DNA of 64,000 nucleotides from Iris pallida (taxonomy: Eukaryota > Streptophyta > Magnoliopsida > Asparagales > Iridaceae): assembly GCA_029216955.1 (NCBI GenBank), contig JANAVB010009599.1, positions 3,546,982-3,610,981 of the forward strand. The letters are read 5' to 3'. The notes beneath the pieces are model-generated. The model was not told where the DNA came from, did not search any database, and saw only the letters and a list, made by a program, of their open reading frames with translations. The position numbers were made by a program, and so were the translations under genes. This document shows, piece by piece, positions 1-11,209 of the stretch (the stretch's first letter is position 1; each line of letters starts with the position of its first letter).

Positions 1-1325
1 TAATAATTTTACTAAAAAGCAAAACTTTTTGTTATTCTTACTAAAACCTTTTATTTACCGAAATTAATTTAATTTAGCAAGTAAACTAATTTATGGAAAT
101 AATATCTTTTATTATTTATTCTAAAAACGTTTTTAGAAAGATATATAAGTTCTTAGTGACAAACAATAATATATTAATAATACCTTTGGAAAAATTAATT
201 AATAATAATAAACTAATATAACTAATAATTTTATTTCCAAAATTCCTAATAATTCGACAATTATAAATACTTAACTAATCCCATGTCTTTCCTATAATCT
301 AACAGAAATAACCATTTAAAATATTTAATCAATTAATCCACACCAATACACCAAAATAATTATTATTCTAAACTAGCTATTCCAATTGACAGTTTTATTC
401 TGTCAATTGGCCGGGACATGAAAAAGGGTTCTGAATAAAAAGTCAGAAGGTTTCCAGGACAAAATCTTATCAAAAACTTGCACGAAGGAGCACCGAGGGG
501 AGGCCTTGGGCTCGGAACGTAGCGTCGGAACGTTGAAAAGGAGTCGGAGGCGGGTACGGGGCACGCACGGGACGTGCGGACACACGGAGAAGCTGCGCGG
601 AGATACGGGACGTGTGCGGGAGGGGCTGGTTCGCCGGGGGCGGACGCGTGCTGCTGCCGGCGGCGCGGGGGAACACCGGCGGGGCTGCTGATGGCGTCGA
701 GGGTGCTGGTGCGGCAGCGGGAGGCGCTGCGGGGTGCTGGTGGCGTCGCGGGACCGCTGGAGCGGTGGGGACGCCGGGCGGGGCCGGCGGCGAGCTGCTG
801 ATGCGCGGCGGAGGGCCGCACAGGCTGGCGCCGGCGGGGGCCGGCGGCAACCGGGCTGGGCGCCGGACGGGCGCGGGGGTGGTGACGTGGCGCACGGCGA
901 AAGCCGGCGCTGTCGCGGGCACGACGCGGGAGGGAGCTCGGAACGTTGGGGGAGAGCGGTCTGGATTCGGAGAGGGCGGCGAGACGAACGCGTCGGTGGT
1001 CTCGGATTTGGATTTGGTGGAGGGAGGAGGAAGTTATGGAGTTTTTGGTGAAGAAGGGAAATAAAAAACTTCTGTGAGGATTCTGATTCTTTCTGAGTGT
1101 TAATACGTGAGAGGAAGAAGAAAAGGGACGTGGGGGTCTGCGCGAGATGTGGGGATCTGAGAGAGAGAGAACCGGTGAGTGGAGGAATGGGTAAGTTGGG
1201 TTGAATGGGTTGGGCTTGGGTTTGAGTCTAGGTGTCATAGGCTTAAGTTATTGGGCTTGGGGTTTTGGGCTTAAACAAAACAACTAATAAATACAAATAA
1301 ATAAATGACAAGCATAGGCTTTACA
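1..1325 (-). repeat. 3' LTR of gypsy element A (partial, cut by window start)
   Basis: On the minus strand the LTR starts with TGTAAAGCC at 1325, just after a polypurine tract, and runs out of the window at position 1. The same sequence recurs at 20560-21861 (the other LTR of A) and at 57960-59310 (LTR of sister copy D). It has two compositional halves: an AT-rich part (1-400) and a GC-rich island (about 480-1010). Antisense and sense open frames in the GC island are proline/arginine-rich, differ between copies and are not credible genes. Confidence 0.93.
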
Positions 1326-1340
1326 ACCTTCCCTCCTTAG
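1326..1340 (-). other. Polypurine tract of element A
   Basis: On the minus strand this reads CTAAGGAGGGAAGGT and abuts the LTR start TGTAAAGCC. It follows the codons of a terminal FEDEIY peptide, the usual end of Tekay/Del-type polyproteins. It would prime plus-strand DNA synthesis. An equivalent tract lies beside the D LTR at 59311-59325. Confidence 0.85.
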
Positions 1341-1394
1341 TAAATTTCGTCCTCGAAATTTTAACCAACTATGAAAGAGAGGGTTAAAACATAC

Positions 1395-4300
1395 CTAGAA
1401 AAGATAAGGATACTTCTCCCTCATCTCGTCCTCTCGCTCCCAGGTAGCTTCGCTTGGAGAGTGGTGACGCCAAGCTATCTTGACTAGTGGGATTGCTGCA
1501 CACCTCAGTCTCTTCTCCATGCGGTCGATAATCTCCACTGGTTGCTCTGGCACGGTGAGGCTAGGTCCAATCTCCAATTCAGAATGATTAATAACGTGGA
1601 TCGGGTCCGGTACGTAACGCCTCAGCTGCGATACGTGGAAGACGTTGTGCACGCCTTCGAGGCTGGAAGGTAGATTCACCTTGTATGCTACCTCTCCGAT
1701 TCTGCTCAAAACCTAAAATGGACCGATGTAGCGAGGACTCAGCTTCCCAGCTTGGCCGAATCTGATTGTGCCCCTGGTAGGTGATATTTTGACAAATACG
1801 TGATCTCCGACCTCAAATTCCAAGGTTCGACGCCTGCTGTCTGCCCAATGTTTCTGACGGTCCTGTGCAATCCTTAGTGTCTCTCTAATCATCTTTATCT
1901 TCTCGGCTGCATCTGTAACTATCTCTGGTCCCAACAAGACTCGATCTCCAACATCGTCCCATGCTAGTGGAGTGCGGCAACGTCGACCATATAAAGTCTC
2001 AAAAGGTGTCATCTGAATGCTGGCCTGGTAGCTATTGTTGTAGGAGAACTCTACCAGGTGTAGGTGATCTTTCCAAGATCCACCAAACAGCAGGACGCAT
2101 GATCTCAACATGTCCTCAAGCGTCTGGATAGTCCGCTCGGACTGGCCGTCGGTCTGCGGGTGGTACGCCGTACTAAACTTCAGCTGCGTGCCCAAGCTCT
2201 CCTGCAGACTCTTCCAGTAATGCGAGGTGAAACGGGTATCCCAGTCGGATACGATGCTGACTGGAACTCCATGAAGCCGGTATATATTCTGCATATAAAG
2301 AGCTGCGAGCCTCTCGGTGGATAAACCAACCTTGAAAGGAATGAAATGGGCAGACTTAGTCAGTCTGTCCACTATTACCCATATAGCATCCTTCCCTCCT
2401 TGGGATCTGGGTAATCCTGTTACAAAGTCCATAGTAATATGCTCCCATTTCCACTCCGGAATAGGAAACGGTTGCAACAAACCTGCTAGTCTCTGGCGAT
2501 CTGCCTTCACCTGCTGGCAGATCAAACATCTGGAGACGAACTCTGCCACGTCTTGCTTCATTCCAAGCCACCATACATGGATCTTCATGTCCTTGTACAT
2601 CTTGTTAGCTCCTGGATGTATAGAATGCTGCGACTGGTGAGCCTCCTTCATCAACTCATTCCTCAGTTCCCTAGTAGGTACGCAAAGTCTCGTGCCGGGC
2701 CTCAATGCTCCATCTCCAGCTATGGAAAATCCTTCGAGTGTTTCAGCTAGCACTCGATCTCTTAACTTGCATAGTATCTCATCTTGGAATTGAATCTCCT
2801 TGACTCTGCTGATCAGACTGGACTGCACTTGAAGCTGTATCATAGGCGAGTCCACGTCTGGTACAACTGCTTCTTTCCCAAGCTTCAGCATGATTTCCTC
2901 TGGTAGCACGATCTCCAAACCGAGCTTCTCCATGTCTTCCAGCAAGTGACAGTTCTTTGTCAAGAACATAGCCATCGGGTACCTGCTAAGTGTATCAGCG
3001 ACGACATTAGCCTTACCCGGGTGGTACTGTAGATTGATGTCAAAATCCTTCATGATCTCCAGCCATCGCCTCTGGCGCATGTTGAGCTCCTTCTGAGTGA
3101 AGACATATTTGAGACTCTTGTGGTCTGTGTATATGTCTACCTTCTCGCCATAGAGATAATGCTTCCACAACTTCAGGGCGAAGATGACTGCTGCTAGCTC
3201 CAAGTCATACGTCGGGTAGTTTTTCTCATGATTGCGTAATTGCCAGGAAGCATAGGCAATTACCTTCCCATGTTGCTGTAGCACACAGCCCAATCCTTTG
3301 CCCGAAGCATCACTGTATATAGAGAATCCACCTGATCCGGATGGTAGCGTCAACATAGGTGCAGTTGTCAACCTTCTCTTCAGTTCCTCGAATGACGCCT
3401 GGCATGCTTCAGTCCAAACAAACTCTTCGTTCTTCCTGGTTAGCTTCGTCATTGGCTCCGCAATCCTCGCGAAATCCTTCACAAACTTCCTGTAATATCC
3501 TGCTAAGTCCAGAAAACTTTGGATCTCTACAACTGAGCTGGGGGTTGTCCAAGATTCCACTGCTGCTATCTTCTTGGGGTCCACAGATACCCCTTCTCCT
3601 GTGATAACATGTCCAAAAAAATCCACTTTATCTAAGAAAAATTCACACTTGGAAAGCTTACCATATAGCTTCTCCTTCCTCAGAGTCTCCAAGACAATTC
3701 GCAGGTGCTTCTCATGCTCTTATTGGGCCTTTGAGTAGATCAGAATGTCATCAATGAAGACAACAACAAACTGATCCAAGTACTCATGTAAGACCTTATT
3801 CATGAGATTTATGAACACAGCTGGGGCATTAGTAAGACCAAAGGGCATGACCAAGAATTCATATTGTCCATACTTGGTGTTGAATGCCGTCTTCGGAATA
3901 TCCGCCTTTTGAACCTTGACCTGGTGATATCCTGACCTGAGGTCGATCTTCGAGAAAACCTTCGCTCCGTTCAGCTGATCGAAAAGGTCATTGATCCTGG
4001 GCAGAGGATACTTATTCTTGATTGTGATGTTGTTCAATGCCTGATAATCTATACACATCCGCACGGATCCATCCTTCTTGGGCACGAACAAAATTGGTGA
4101 TCCCCAGGACGAAGCTCCATCTCTGATAAATCCTTGGGCCTTCAGCTCATCTATCTGGTCTTTTATCTCCTTAGCCTCCTTGGGGTTTACTCTGTAGTTT
4201 TTCTGTGAAATAGGGGATGAGCCAGGTACAAGATCGATAGTGAACTCCACGTCTCGATCAGGGGGTAATCCGGGTAGATTGTCAGGAAAGACATCTAAGA

Positions 4301-6128
4301 ATTCCGTTATCAGGGGATGAAGGGGTCTGGAATCTTCGGTGATGGAGGTGTAGGAGACACACTCCAAGCTCTCTGGTGCTCGAGCTACTTCAAATTCAGG
4401 TCCTCCAGGTGGACTAAAGATAACACAACCCCGATGACAGTCTATCAGGACGTGTTGCTTGCTCAGCCGATCCATTCCCAAGACTACATCGTAGTTAGGA
4501 AGAGGCATAACAAGTAAGGGTGCTAGAAAGGTATGACCGGAAATGGTGATGGGGCAGGTACAAGTCTCTGTGATGGGGATTGGTCCTCCTCCGGTCATAA
4601 CTCTACAAATCACCTTACTACACCCTACATCTATATGGTATGCAGTAACAAATTCCGAAGATATAAAACTGTGCGAAGCTCCATAATCAAATAGGCATAA
4701 AGCTGGGTGCGAGTGTAATAAAATAGAACCTGCGATGACATCTCCTTCAGGTTCTTGCTCCACTTCATGCTCTTCCACGGCCAAGGCAAAAGCTTGCCCG
4801 CCCCTGTGTTGATTGTAACGCTGCTGCTGGGTAGGAAGTGGACCCTTCTGTTGTCCAGCTCCAGCTCTGTTGAAAGCCGTAGGGCAGTCCCTGATCTGGT
4901 GGGTGGCAGACCCACAAGAAAGGCAGTGTCCCAGTCTCTTCCTGCAGATATCTGATGTGTGCCCGGGTCTCTTGCAATAGGTGCAGGTGATGTTCCTCTG
5001 CTGGTTCTGCTGGGGTGCCTTGTGCTGCTGTTGCTGAGAGGGCTTGTTGCTGTGGTTGTTGTTGGGCCTCTTGAAATTGTCCTGATGGTTACTGCTGGAT
5101 CCGGGGTGCTACCTCTTAGTCCGGATAGAGGAACTGGCTTCCACGTCTTGGGCCACCTTCAGCATTTTGTCGTATGTCTTGGCTCCATTTGCGGCAATCA
5201 TGGTGCAGATTTTTTCCCGCAGTCCATACCGGAACTTCTGGGCACGCTACACCGGGTCTGTTACCAGGCGAGGTGCAAACCTGCCAAGTCGGTTGAACTC
5301 GGCTGCGTACTCTTCAATGGTGCGATCTCCTTGCTTCAAGTCGTGAAACTGCCTTCCCATGGCTTGTAGGACAGCTTCTGGGAAGAACTTCCTCTTGAAT
5401 TGCTTCTTGAAAGATCGCCAGGAGATTCCTCCAGCCTGAAATCTTGGCTCGTTTCTGTACCATATGCTAGCCAAGTCCTGCAACTGTAGAGCTATCGCCT
5501 CCACCATGAGGCCGGGCGGAATTCGAACAACATTGAGGATGCGCTCTATGTCATCGAGTCATTCGTCCGCGTATACAAGGCCTTCAGTTCCCTTGAAAGA
5601 CCGCGGGTTCATCTTTTTGAAACTTTCAATATCTCCAACTTTCTCCTGGATAATTGACTCTCAGTCAGAAATATATTTCTCCAATAAAATATAAAAGATT
5701 ATCAATTCCACCTTTCTTACCTTGACATGCCCTGGTTCCCTCTGGGATGAGTCGAGTGCCGCCATGGCGACATTGTGGGCATTCTCTATGCCCTCCCTCA
5801 TGATCGCGGTCTGCTCGCAATCCACTTTTGCTTGAGCCCTCTGGGCCTCAAGTAATCCTCGTAGTAGGCCTACGAGCTCGGCGGGGTCTACTGGCACTGG
5901 TAGAGCAGCTGGAGGATTCGCGTCAGCAATCGAGAGCGTATGTCTCGGGGGAATCGGTGCAGCTGCATGCACAGTGGAGGTATATGCAGCACGGGGAGTC
6001 CGTGCAGCACGAAGACGGGTACTAGGCTGCACTAGAGAGGGGTCTGACTGAGCTTGGGTAGGTGTGTTCCCGGAGGAAGAGAGCTCTTCGTCCGCAGGCC
6101 CTGAGCGAGTCGTCTTTCCTTTCGCCAT
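1395..6128 (-). pseudogene. Gag-pol polyprotein of element A, Tekay/Del-like chromovirus (decayed)
   Basis: Chosen start is MAKGKTTRSG at 6128. Reading leftwards there is a retrotransposon gag domain (about 5250-5700), two CX2CX4HX4C zinc knuckles (about 4900-5010), an aspartic protease ([10 protein letters not shown], about 4700), reverse transcriptase with FIDD (about 3740), RNase H (YSDASGKG), integrase with an HHCC finger and D,D,E core (TMDFV, SDWDTRF, SERT), and a chromodomain-like end (ATWEREDEMREKYPYLF). In-frame stops lie at 5559-5561 (TGA), 5247-5249 (TAG), 5109-5111 (TAG), 3720-3722 (TAA) and 1713-1715 (TAG), so it cannot make a full product. Compared with D (56653-64000) several stops are CAG or TGG codons changed by transition. 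The protease has DYG where most retropepsins have D-S/T-G; D shares this. The lineage assignment rests on the integrase and terminal peptide and is my judgement without alignment. Confidence 0.9.
5646..5720 (-). other. Putative 75-nt intron inside gag of element A
   Basis: On the minus strand the frame reads GHVK, then GTAAGA... through an AT-rich 75-nt stretch with stops to ...TTATCCAG, then EKVGDIESFKKM in phase. Removing it joins two halves of gag that line up with the uninterrupted gag of element B (QQPRRK followed by EKDIQDFQKM). The donor GTAAG, acceptor CAG, AT-richness and preserved phase fit a minimal plant intron. The alternative is a fortuitous insertion. Confidence 0.55.
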
Positions 6129-6363
6129 CTTCTGAAAGGTTTGGGTACAAACACATAAGCAAGAGAGCCTAATAAATCTATAAGCAAGCAAAAATAGATA
6201 TTACTATATGTAATTTCGGCCATATGATGTAACAGGGTAAAAATTATCTAAGTGTTCTAGTTGTTTCTATTGTCAGTTTTCCTAAAGTCTTATCTAAACC
6301 TAGGTCAAGTTACAGAACTGCATGTTGGTCTAGACTAAGTTGACCAGACCAATTTACAGAACT

Positions 6364-6381
6364 GACCTGCATGGGCCACCA
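6364..6381 (-). other. Primer binding site of element A (tRNA-Ile type)
   Basis: The plus strand reads gacctgcatgggccacca. This equals the 3' end, with CCA, of the plant tRNA-Ile(AAU) as I remember it, so the element's minus strand would pair with that tRNA. It lies 9 nt from the 5' LTR edge at 6391. The same site occurs in B (15029-15046) and, with two changes, in C (31930-31947). Confidence 0.75.
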
Positions 6382-6390
6382 CTAAAAATA

Positions 6391-6648
6391 TGTCACGACC
6401 CGATCCCAATATAATGAGTCTAGTCGGATCATGCCCAGCCTGCACCGTTGTGAGACGGTGGCAGTAAGCTGTATCAAGCAGTGTAACACAACATGCAATT
6501 GTCTAGCGGAAATAAAATATTTTATTAAAAATGAAACTGGTTCTGGAATGGAAATAACAAGACTGCAATAACACAAATTCATTTATTACAATTGTTCGAA
6601 AAACAAACAAAGGAAATGAAATGACGCCAACTTCTATGGTTCTGGGGT
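6391..6648 (-). repeat. 5' LTR of element A, first segment
   Basis: In plus-strand order the LTR begins TGTCACGACCCGATCC at 6391 and is homologous to D from about 56653. It is interrupted at 6648 by element B, and the homology resumes at 19456. The 5-bp target duplication GGGGT (6644-6648 and 19456-19460) marks the insertion. Confidence 0.9.
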
Positions 6649-7006
6649 TGTCACGACCCGCACCCACTGTGAGGGTACGAGCACGTAACAACGTCCAGCC
6701 TACGCCGCAGTGTCGACGGTAGAACGCTGTTCTAGGTCACTATCTAACCAATCAAATCACGCAATTATAAAATGTACTTGTCAAAATATCAACTCCGAAC
6801 GGAGGACAAGTATAGATATAATGTAATCTCAATCACAGTCTAAGAACGATATGATAGCACAGAAGATTAAAACTAAGACTAATAACAGAATAAAACCAAC
6901 AACTAATAATATAATCTCAGAAAATCTCAACTACAAATCTCAACTTATATACAACTCCAGTTCTAAAACATGAAAGCTAAAATATGACAACTAGCTAAAC
7001 TCCCAA

Positions 7007-7095
7007 TCACTCCTGAGTGTCGGGACCATAGGTAGCTAAGACATCTCCTGATCCATAATATGTAGGGCATGAGTCCTCAGGGCAATCATCTGTAA
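7007..7095 (-). other. LTR cassette of B: splice-acceptor-like AG plus short acidic frame
   Basis: On the minus strand CTGACTGGA is followed after about 20 nt by TTTTACAG and an open stretch reading DDCPEDSCPTYYG...PDTQE and then a stop at 7007-7009. The right LTR of B repeats it near 15414-15502. Related cassettes lie in LTRs of G (DDGDDECPTYYGPHD), C and A/D. CTGAC fits the plant branch-point consensus. Whether it is spliced or translated is inference. Confidence 0.5.
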
Positions 7096-7984
7096 AATTT
7101 ACAACAGGTCCAGTCAGGACAGGAACGAGTACAACTCATCAAGAAAACCCAAGTAATGACAGGGAACTATAAAGCAGTTATAGACAGTTTTATTGATGAA
7201 CATGGTGGGTTATATTCAGGTAATGGTATGGAAAGACAGATAAGTACAAGGAAAGTAAGGTAACTAAAACAAGAGCAGAATCATGGCAATGGAGACTGTA
7301 AATGTAAACTAGCTGAACTAGAGTAACATGGTAAGTCCAGGCAGTAATGTAAACCAAGTGTAATCCTATGTAAATCCAGTACGAGATGAATCTAATACAA
7401 GATGAATCCAGTACAAGATGATTCTAGGTAGTGATCACGAATCCAGGTGAGTCCAGCTATTCTAACAATGTGTTTTAAAATACCGAGATCGACATGTAAA
7501 CGGCTGTAGGTAATCAGGCACATCTCTCACTGATCAGGCGAGATATGGCTATGCTTCCAGTAGATTCCAGTTTGGAGATTCCAGATTTGGGGTATGTCTA
7601 CATGCCTTACTCAATATTTTCCCGCCCCGCAATACAAGTGAATCCAGTATAAGACACGAGAATCGAGAGAGTCCAGCCAAACACGATACTAGTAATGAAT
7701 CTAGAATGATTCCAGTAGTAGAGGCCAGGCAATATGGTAAGTGTGTCGCATACATGAATCCAGAAATATCCATACGTGTGGTATCAGAGAATCACATAAA
7801 ACTAAATAGAACTGAAGTACAGTAACTGGCAAATAAATGAGAGAACTATCAGAGAATGTACTCGTCTGATACTCTGAAAAGAGTAGTGTAATGTCAGATG
7901 TCTGCACCGGAGTCACAATGTCCTAAATAGAACAGTACAGGTTATAATGTGTTTAAAATAAGACAAATGATGGTTATGATGCAA

Positions 7985-8260
7985 TCTACATGATTTCTAG
8001 GCCAATCTAGGTCAAAGTCAACTCTAAGTCAAACCTGGTCAACCGTTTAGGTCAAACTAGGTCAAACAAAGTCATATTAGGTCATACTAGGTCATAGCAA
8101 GTCAAAGTAAGTCAAACTAGGTCAATCTAGGTCAACGGTTGGCTTACAGTTGACTTTTGGTCAACTGGTCAACTCTGGTCAATCCTCAAGTCAAACTATG
8201 TCAAAAGTCAAACTTGGTCAAGCTTCTAGTCTATCAAGTCAATATCTAGGGTTAACAATT
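7985..8260 (-). promoter_or_regulatory. Dense TTGAC (W-box core) array in B LTR
   Basis: The plus strand shows about two dozen GTCAA cores (AGGTCAAACT, GGTCAAC and variants) in about 275 bp, equal to TTGAC(C/T) on the element's sense strand. TTGAC is the core bound by WRKY factors. The block is repeated in the other LTR at about 16400-16665. Regulation is inferred from motif density only. Confidence 0.45.
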
Positions 8261-8318
8261 TGCTAAGGTATTTCTAGGTCTATCTATAGGTATAGGATAT
8301 GATACCACAACCTCATCA

Positions 8319-8455
<137 letters not shown>

Positions 8456-9544
8456 ACAACTATATATGCCTATGCATCACAACTTGCTAACTCATTTAAT
8501 ATATACCCTCGTACATATTTATACCTCATCCCTTAACTTCGTATACACTTGCCTCTCAACCCATCTAATACTCCCACAAGACACATTCCTAAACCTCTAA
8601 TATCCTTGACACTCACAATCACACTCACCATGGCCTATGCCACTCTCTCACACTCACACACTAACTCAAATCCTAACTCAACTTCCAACTAAATTTCTAA
8701 CCTAAACTCTAACTCACTAAACACACACACTAGACAAACACAAACCTCCCTCTCATAGGTAATCTTCACATACCCTTCACTGCCTCTTCTCATTTCTAAC
8801 TCCCTTAACTCTCTACTCATTCTCACACTCAAGCAACCAACCAAGCCAACCCTGGCCTAGGCAGGGCAGCACCCTGCTGCTTACTGCTGCTGGGGCCTGC
8901 CTGCAGGGCAAGGCAAGGCCTGCCAAGCAAGGCCAACCAATGAGCAAGCCAAGGCCAAGTCAGGCCTAGGCTTAGCAGCACAATGCCTCTGCTATTCAAC
9001 CCTCACCCCCTCTTCAATCTAATTCACCTATAACATATTACAACATGCATATAGACATATATTTATATACTTTCAGATTTATGAATCTACCTATACATCT
9101 AAACTTATAATTAAACCAGCAAAACCAATACATATATAAAACTGAAACTAAGAATACTCAAACCATTTAGAACCCTTAAACTCAGTTAACACTTCAAATC
9201 AACCCATTTCAGTTTCAAAGGCTAAAATCCAAACCAAGTTTTAATTCTCAGGTTCATGGTTTAGTACTCATCAAGGTTAACATTCAAAAGAACCTAAATC
9301 GATTTTGTACACATCCAATTTAAGCTCAGTTTTAAACCCCATAACAATCCCAGTATTATTATGTAAATCACAGTTAAAATTTACATTTAAATCTCAACCA
9401 TTTCATTTTCATCATCATTAAAAAAACTCTGAAAAAAAATAGAACTGAACACAGGTATCAGACAGTTAAACAATTCAAACCAAAACCATTTGAAAACCTA
9501 ATTAATTCATTCGAAGTCAAGGGGAAATATATACCAACATAGGG

Positions 9545-10200
9545 GGGGGGGGTCTAGTCGTGTCCTTCCGTGTCAATCAGTGACACAAAACGTGTCCAAA
9601 CACGTGTTTGAACCGTGTGTAAGTGTAGGTACAGTGCAGTGAAGGAGGGGGCTCGTGTACGTGTGTCGAGCCCTCTAGGACACGACACACGAACCCACAA
9701 GTGTCGTGCACGTGTCCACAGTTAGTCTAGGTCTAGGGCTTGGGTTAGGGTAGCCTGACACGAGTCCAAGTTACCTCGTGTCCGTGCACGAAGTGCGTAT
9801 CAGTGTGCGTTTTCACGCGTGTGCAGCACAGGCAAGGATCGGTGCGATCGAGTTTTCTCTCGATCCACTCGATCAATTCGCCTCAAATTTTGTGTGGGTG
9901 ATGGCAGACAGTGCCCACACGTGTCCACAAAAATTCAGCTCACGAGAGTCCGTGTCGTGTCCTGTGTCGACCCCGAGCAGCAGGGCACTGTGTTCGCGCG
10001 CGCGGCAGCGTGTTCGTGTCCCCGTGTGGACACGACACGAAACTGAAATTAGGAAAACATTACAGAAATGCATAAGCAAACCCTAGATCTAAGTTTCCAT
10101 TCAAATGGATTTGCAAAAACAGCAAATCGAGTCGGTTCGGGCATTTCGTCGAACACCTAGCCATTAGGTTCGATACGTGTCCGATACGGACACGTAACCT
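9545..10200 (-). promoter_or_regulatory. GTGTC/CACGTG-rich block of B LTR
   Basis: The block contains many GTGTC/GACAC words and several CACGTG G-boxes (for example near 9600, 9709 and 9917). It is preceded by a run of G at 9542. The same block is at about 17880-18540 in the other LTR. It lies in the upstream half of the LTR relative to transcription, where U3 enhancers sit. Function is inferred. Confidence 0.4.
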
Positions 10201-11133
10201 AATACAAATGACACAAAATTCCTCCAGAAGTTAGGGGACACCTATTCCTAAGCCATCATGCAATAAAATCGAGATTAAAACACAATTTGAGGGTGGTTAC
10301 CTATGAGTGCAAATTGCAAGAAAAGCTCCAAATGGGGGGTGTTCCTCTTGATGGCCAAAAGCTCTAAATTGATCCCAAACTGAAATTAACCTCCAGAAAT
10401 GATAACTATACAGAAATTAGAACCTAATGCAAAAGACTAGGATTAAAAAGGAATTAAAATAGATTTATGGGAATTTTTGGAAAGGGGAAAAATACATTTC
10501 TTTCCTATGTGTTGAAATGAAATAAAGAGGTAAGCCCTAATAAATAAGTGTTGAAATAGGGTGGGGATCCCTATGGCTGGTCATAAGCTCAATAATTAGG
10601 GTTAGGGTTTACTAAATGGCCCATGGGCTTAAGTCATGATCAATCAAATCATTAAGCCATAAGTCATTTCATGAAACCACAAGCCATGACTTAAATTCAC
10701 TTAAACTAATCCACCTAATCCAAAATTAGTTTCTAATGACTAAAAGTAGGTTAACCTAAGTTAGACTAGGGTCACCATGGCTAGGGTTAGCTTCTAGGCT
10801 AGTTCACTAGGTCTCAACAAGTCAAGGTCAACTAGAATTCACCAATTCAACAAATCATCAAATAATTCAAGTAAGTCAAAATGACCAAATTACCCCTAGG
10901 CTAAAAATGATAATTAAATCATCCTAATGACACGGTTATGCTCTAGGTCATGCAGTCTCTAGCGTTTCACTGGCAGCACATCAAAATCACAAGTCATGAC
11001 TTAAAGCAGTTTTTAAATAGTTTAAAAATTAATAAAAATCACCAAAAATCATAATGTGTAATAATTATCAATAAATAATAATTATAATTACAAAATTTCA
11101 AAATTACCCTCATCTGGAAAACTGGGTGTTACA

Positions 11134-11209
11134 ATCCTACCCCCCTTAGAAAAATTTCGTCCTCGAAATTAAGATGATCGCGCCCTTCCTAGGTTAAACC
11201 CCCAATCAA
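11134..11209 (-). other. Polypurine tract and pol-end relic of element B
   Basis: The minus strand reads a FEDEIFLRG-type end (AATTTCGAGGACGAAATTTT) followed by CTAAGGGGGGTAGGAT and then the LTR start TGTAACACCC. These are the last codons of a lost polyprotein, retained because they overlap the plus-strand primer. They show the ancestor was a full gypsy element. Confidence 0.8.

Noticed and set aside
363..1238. 291-residue minus-strand frame in the A LTR and equivalents in the other LTR copies
   Set aside because: Arginine/proline-rich translation of a GC island, broken differently in each LTR copy; not conserved as protein.
9778..10086. Open frames in the GTGTC-rich block present in both B LTRs
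   Set aside because: Both copies are LTR duplicates, so conservation is expected; composition follows the GTGTC repeats and no domain is seen.
10590..10615. Interstitial telomere repeat (TTAGGGTTAGGGTTTA)
   Set aside because: Only two to three degenerate units inside the B LTR; at most a telo-box-like promoter word.
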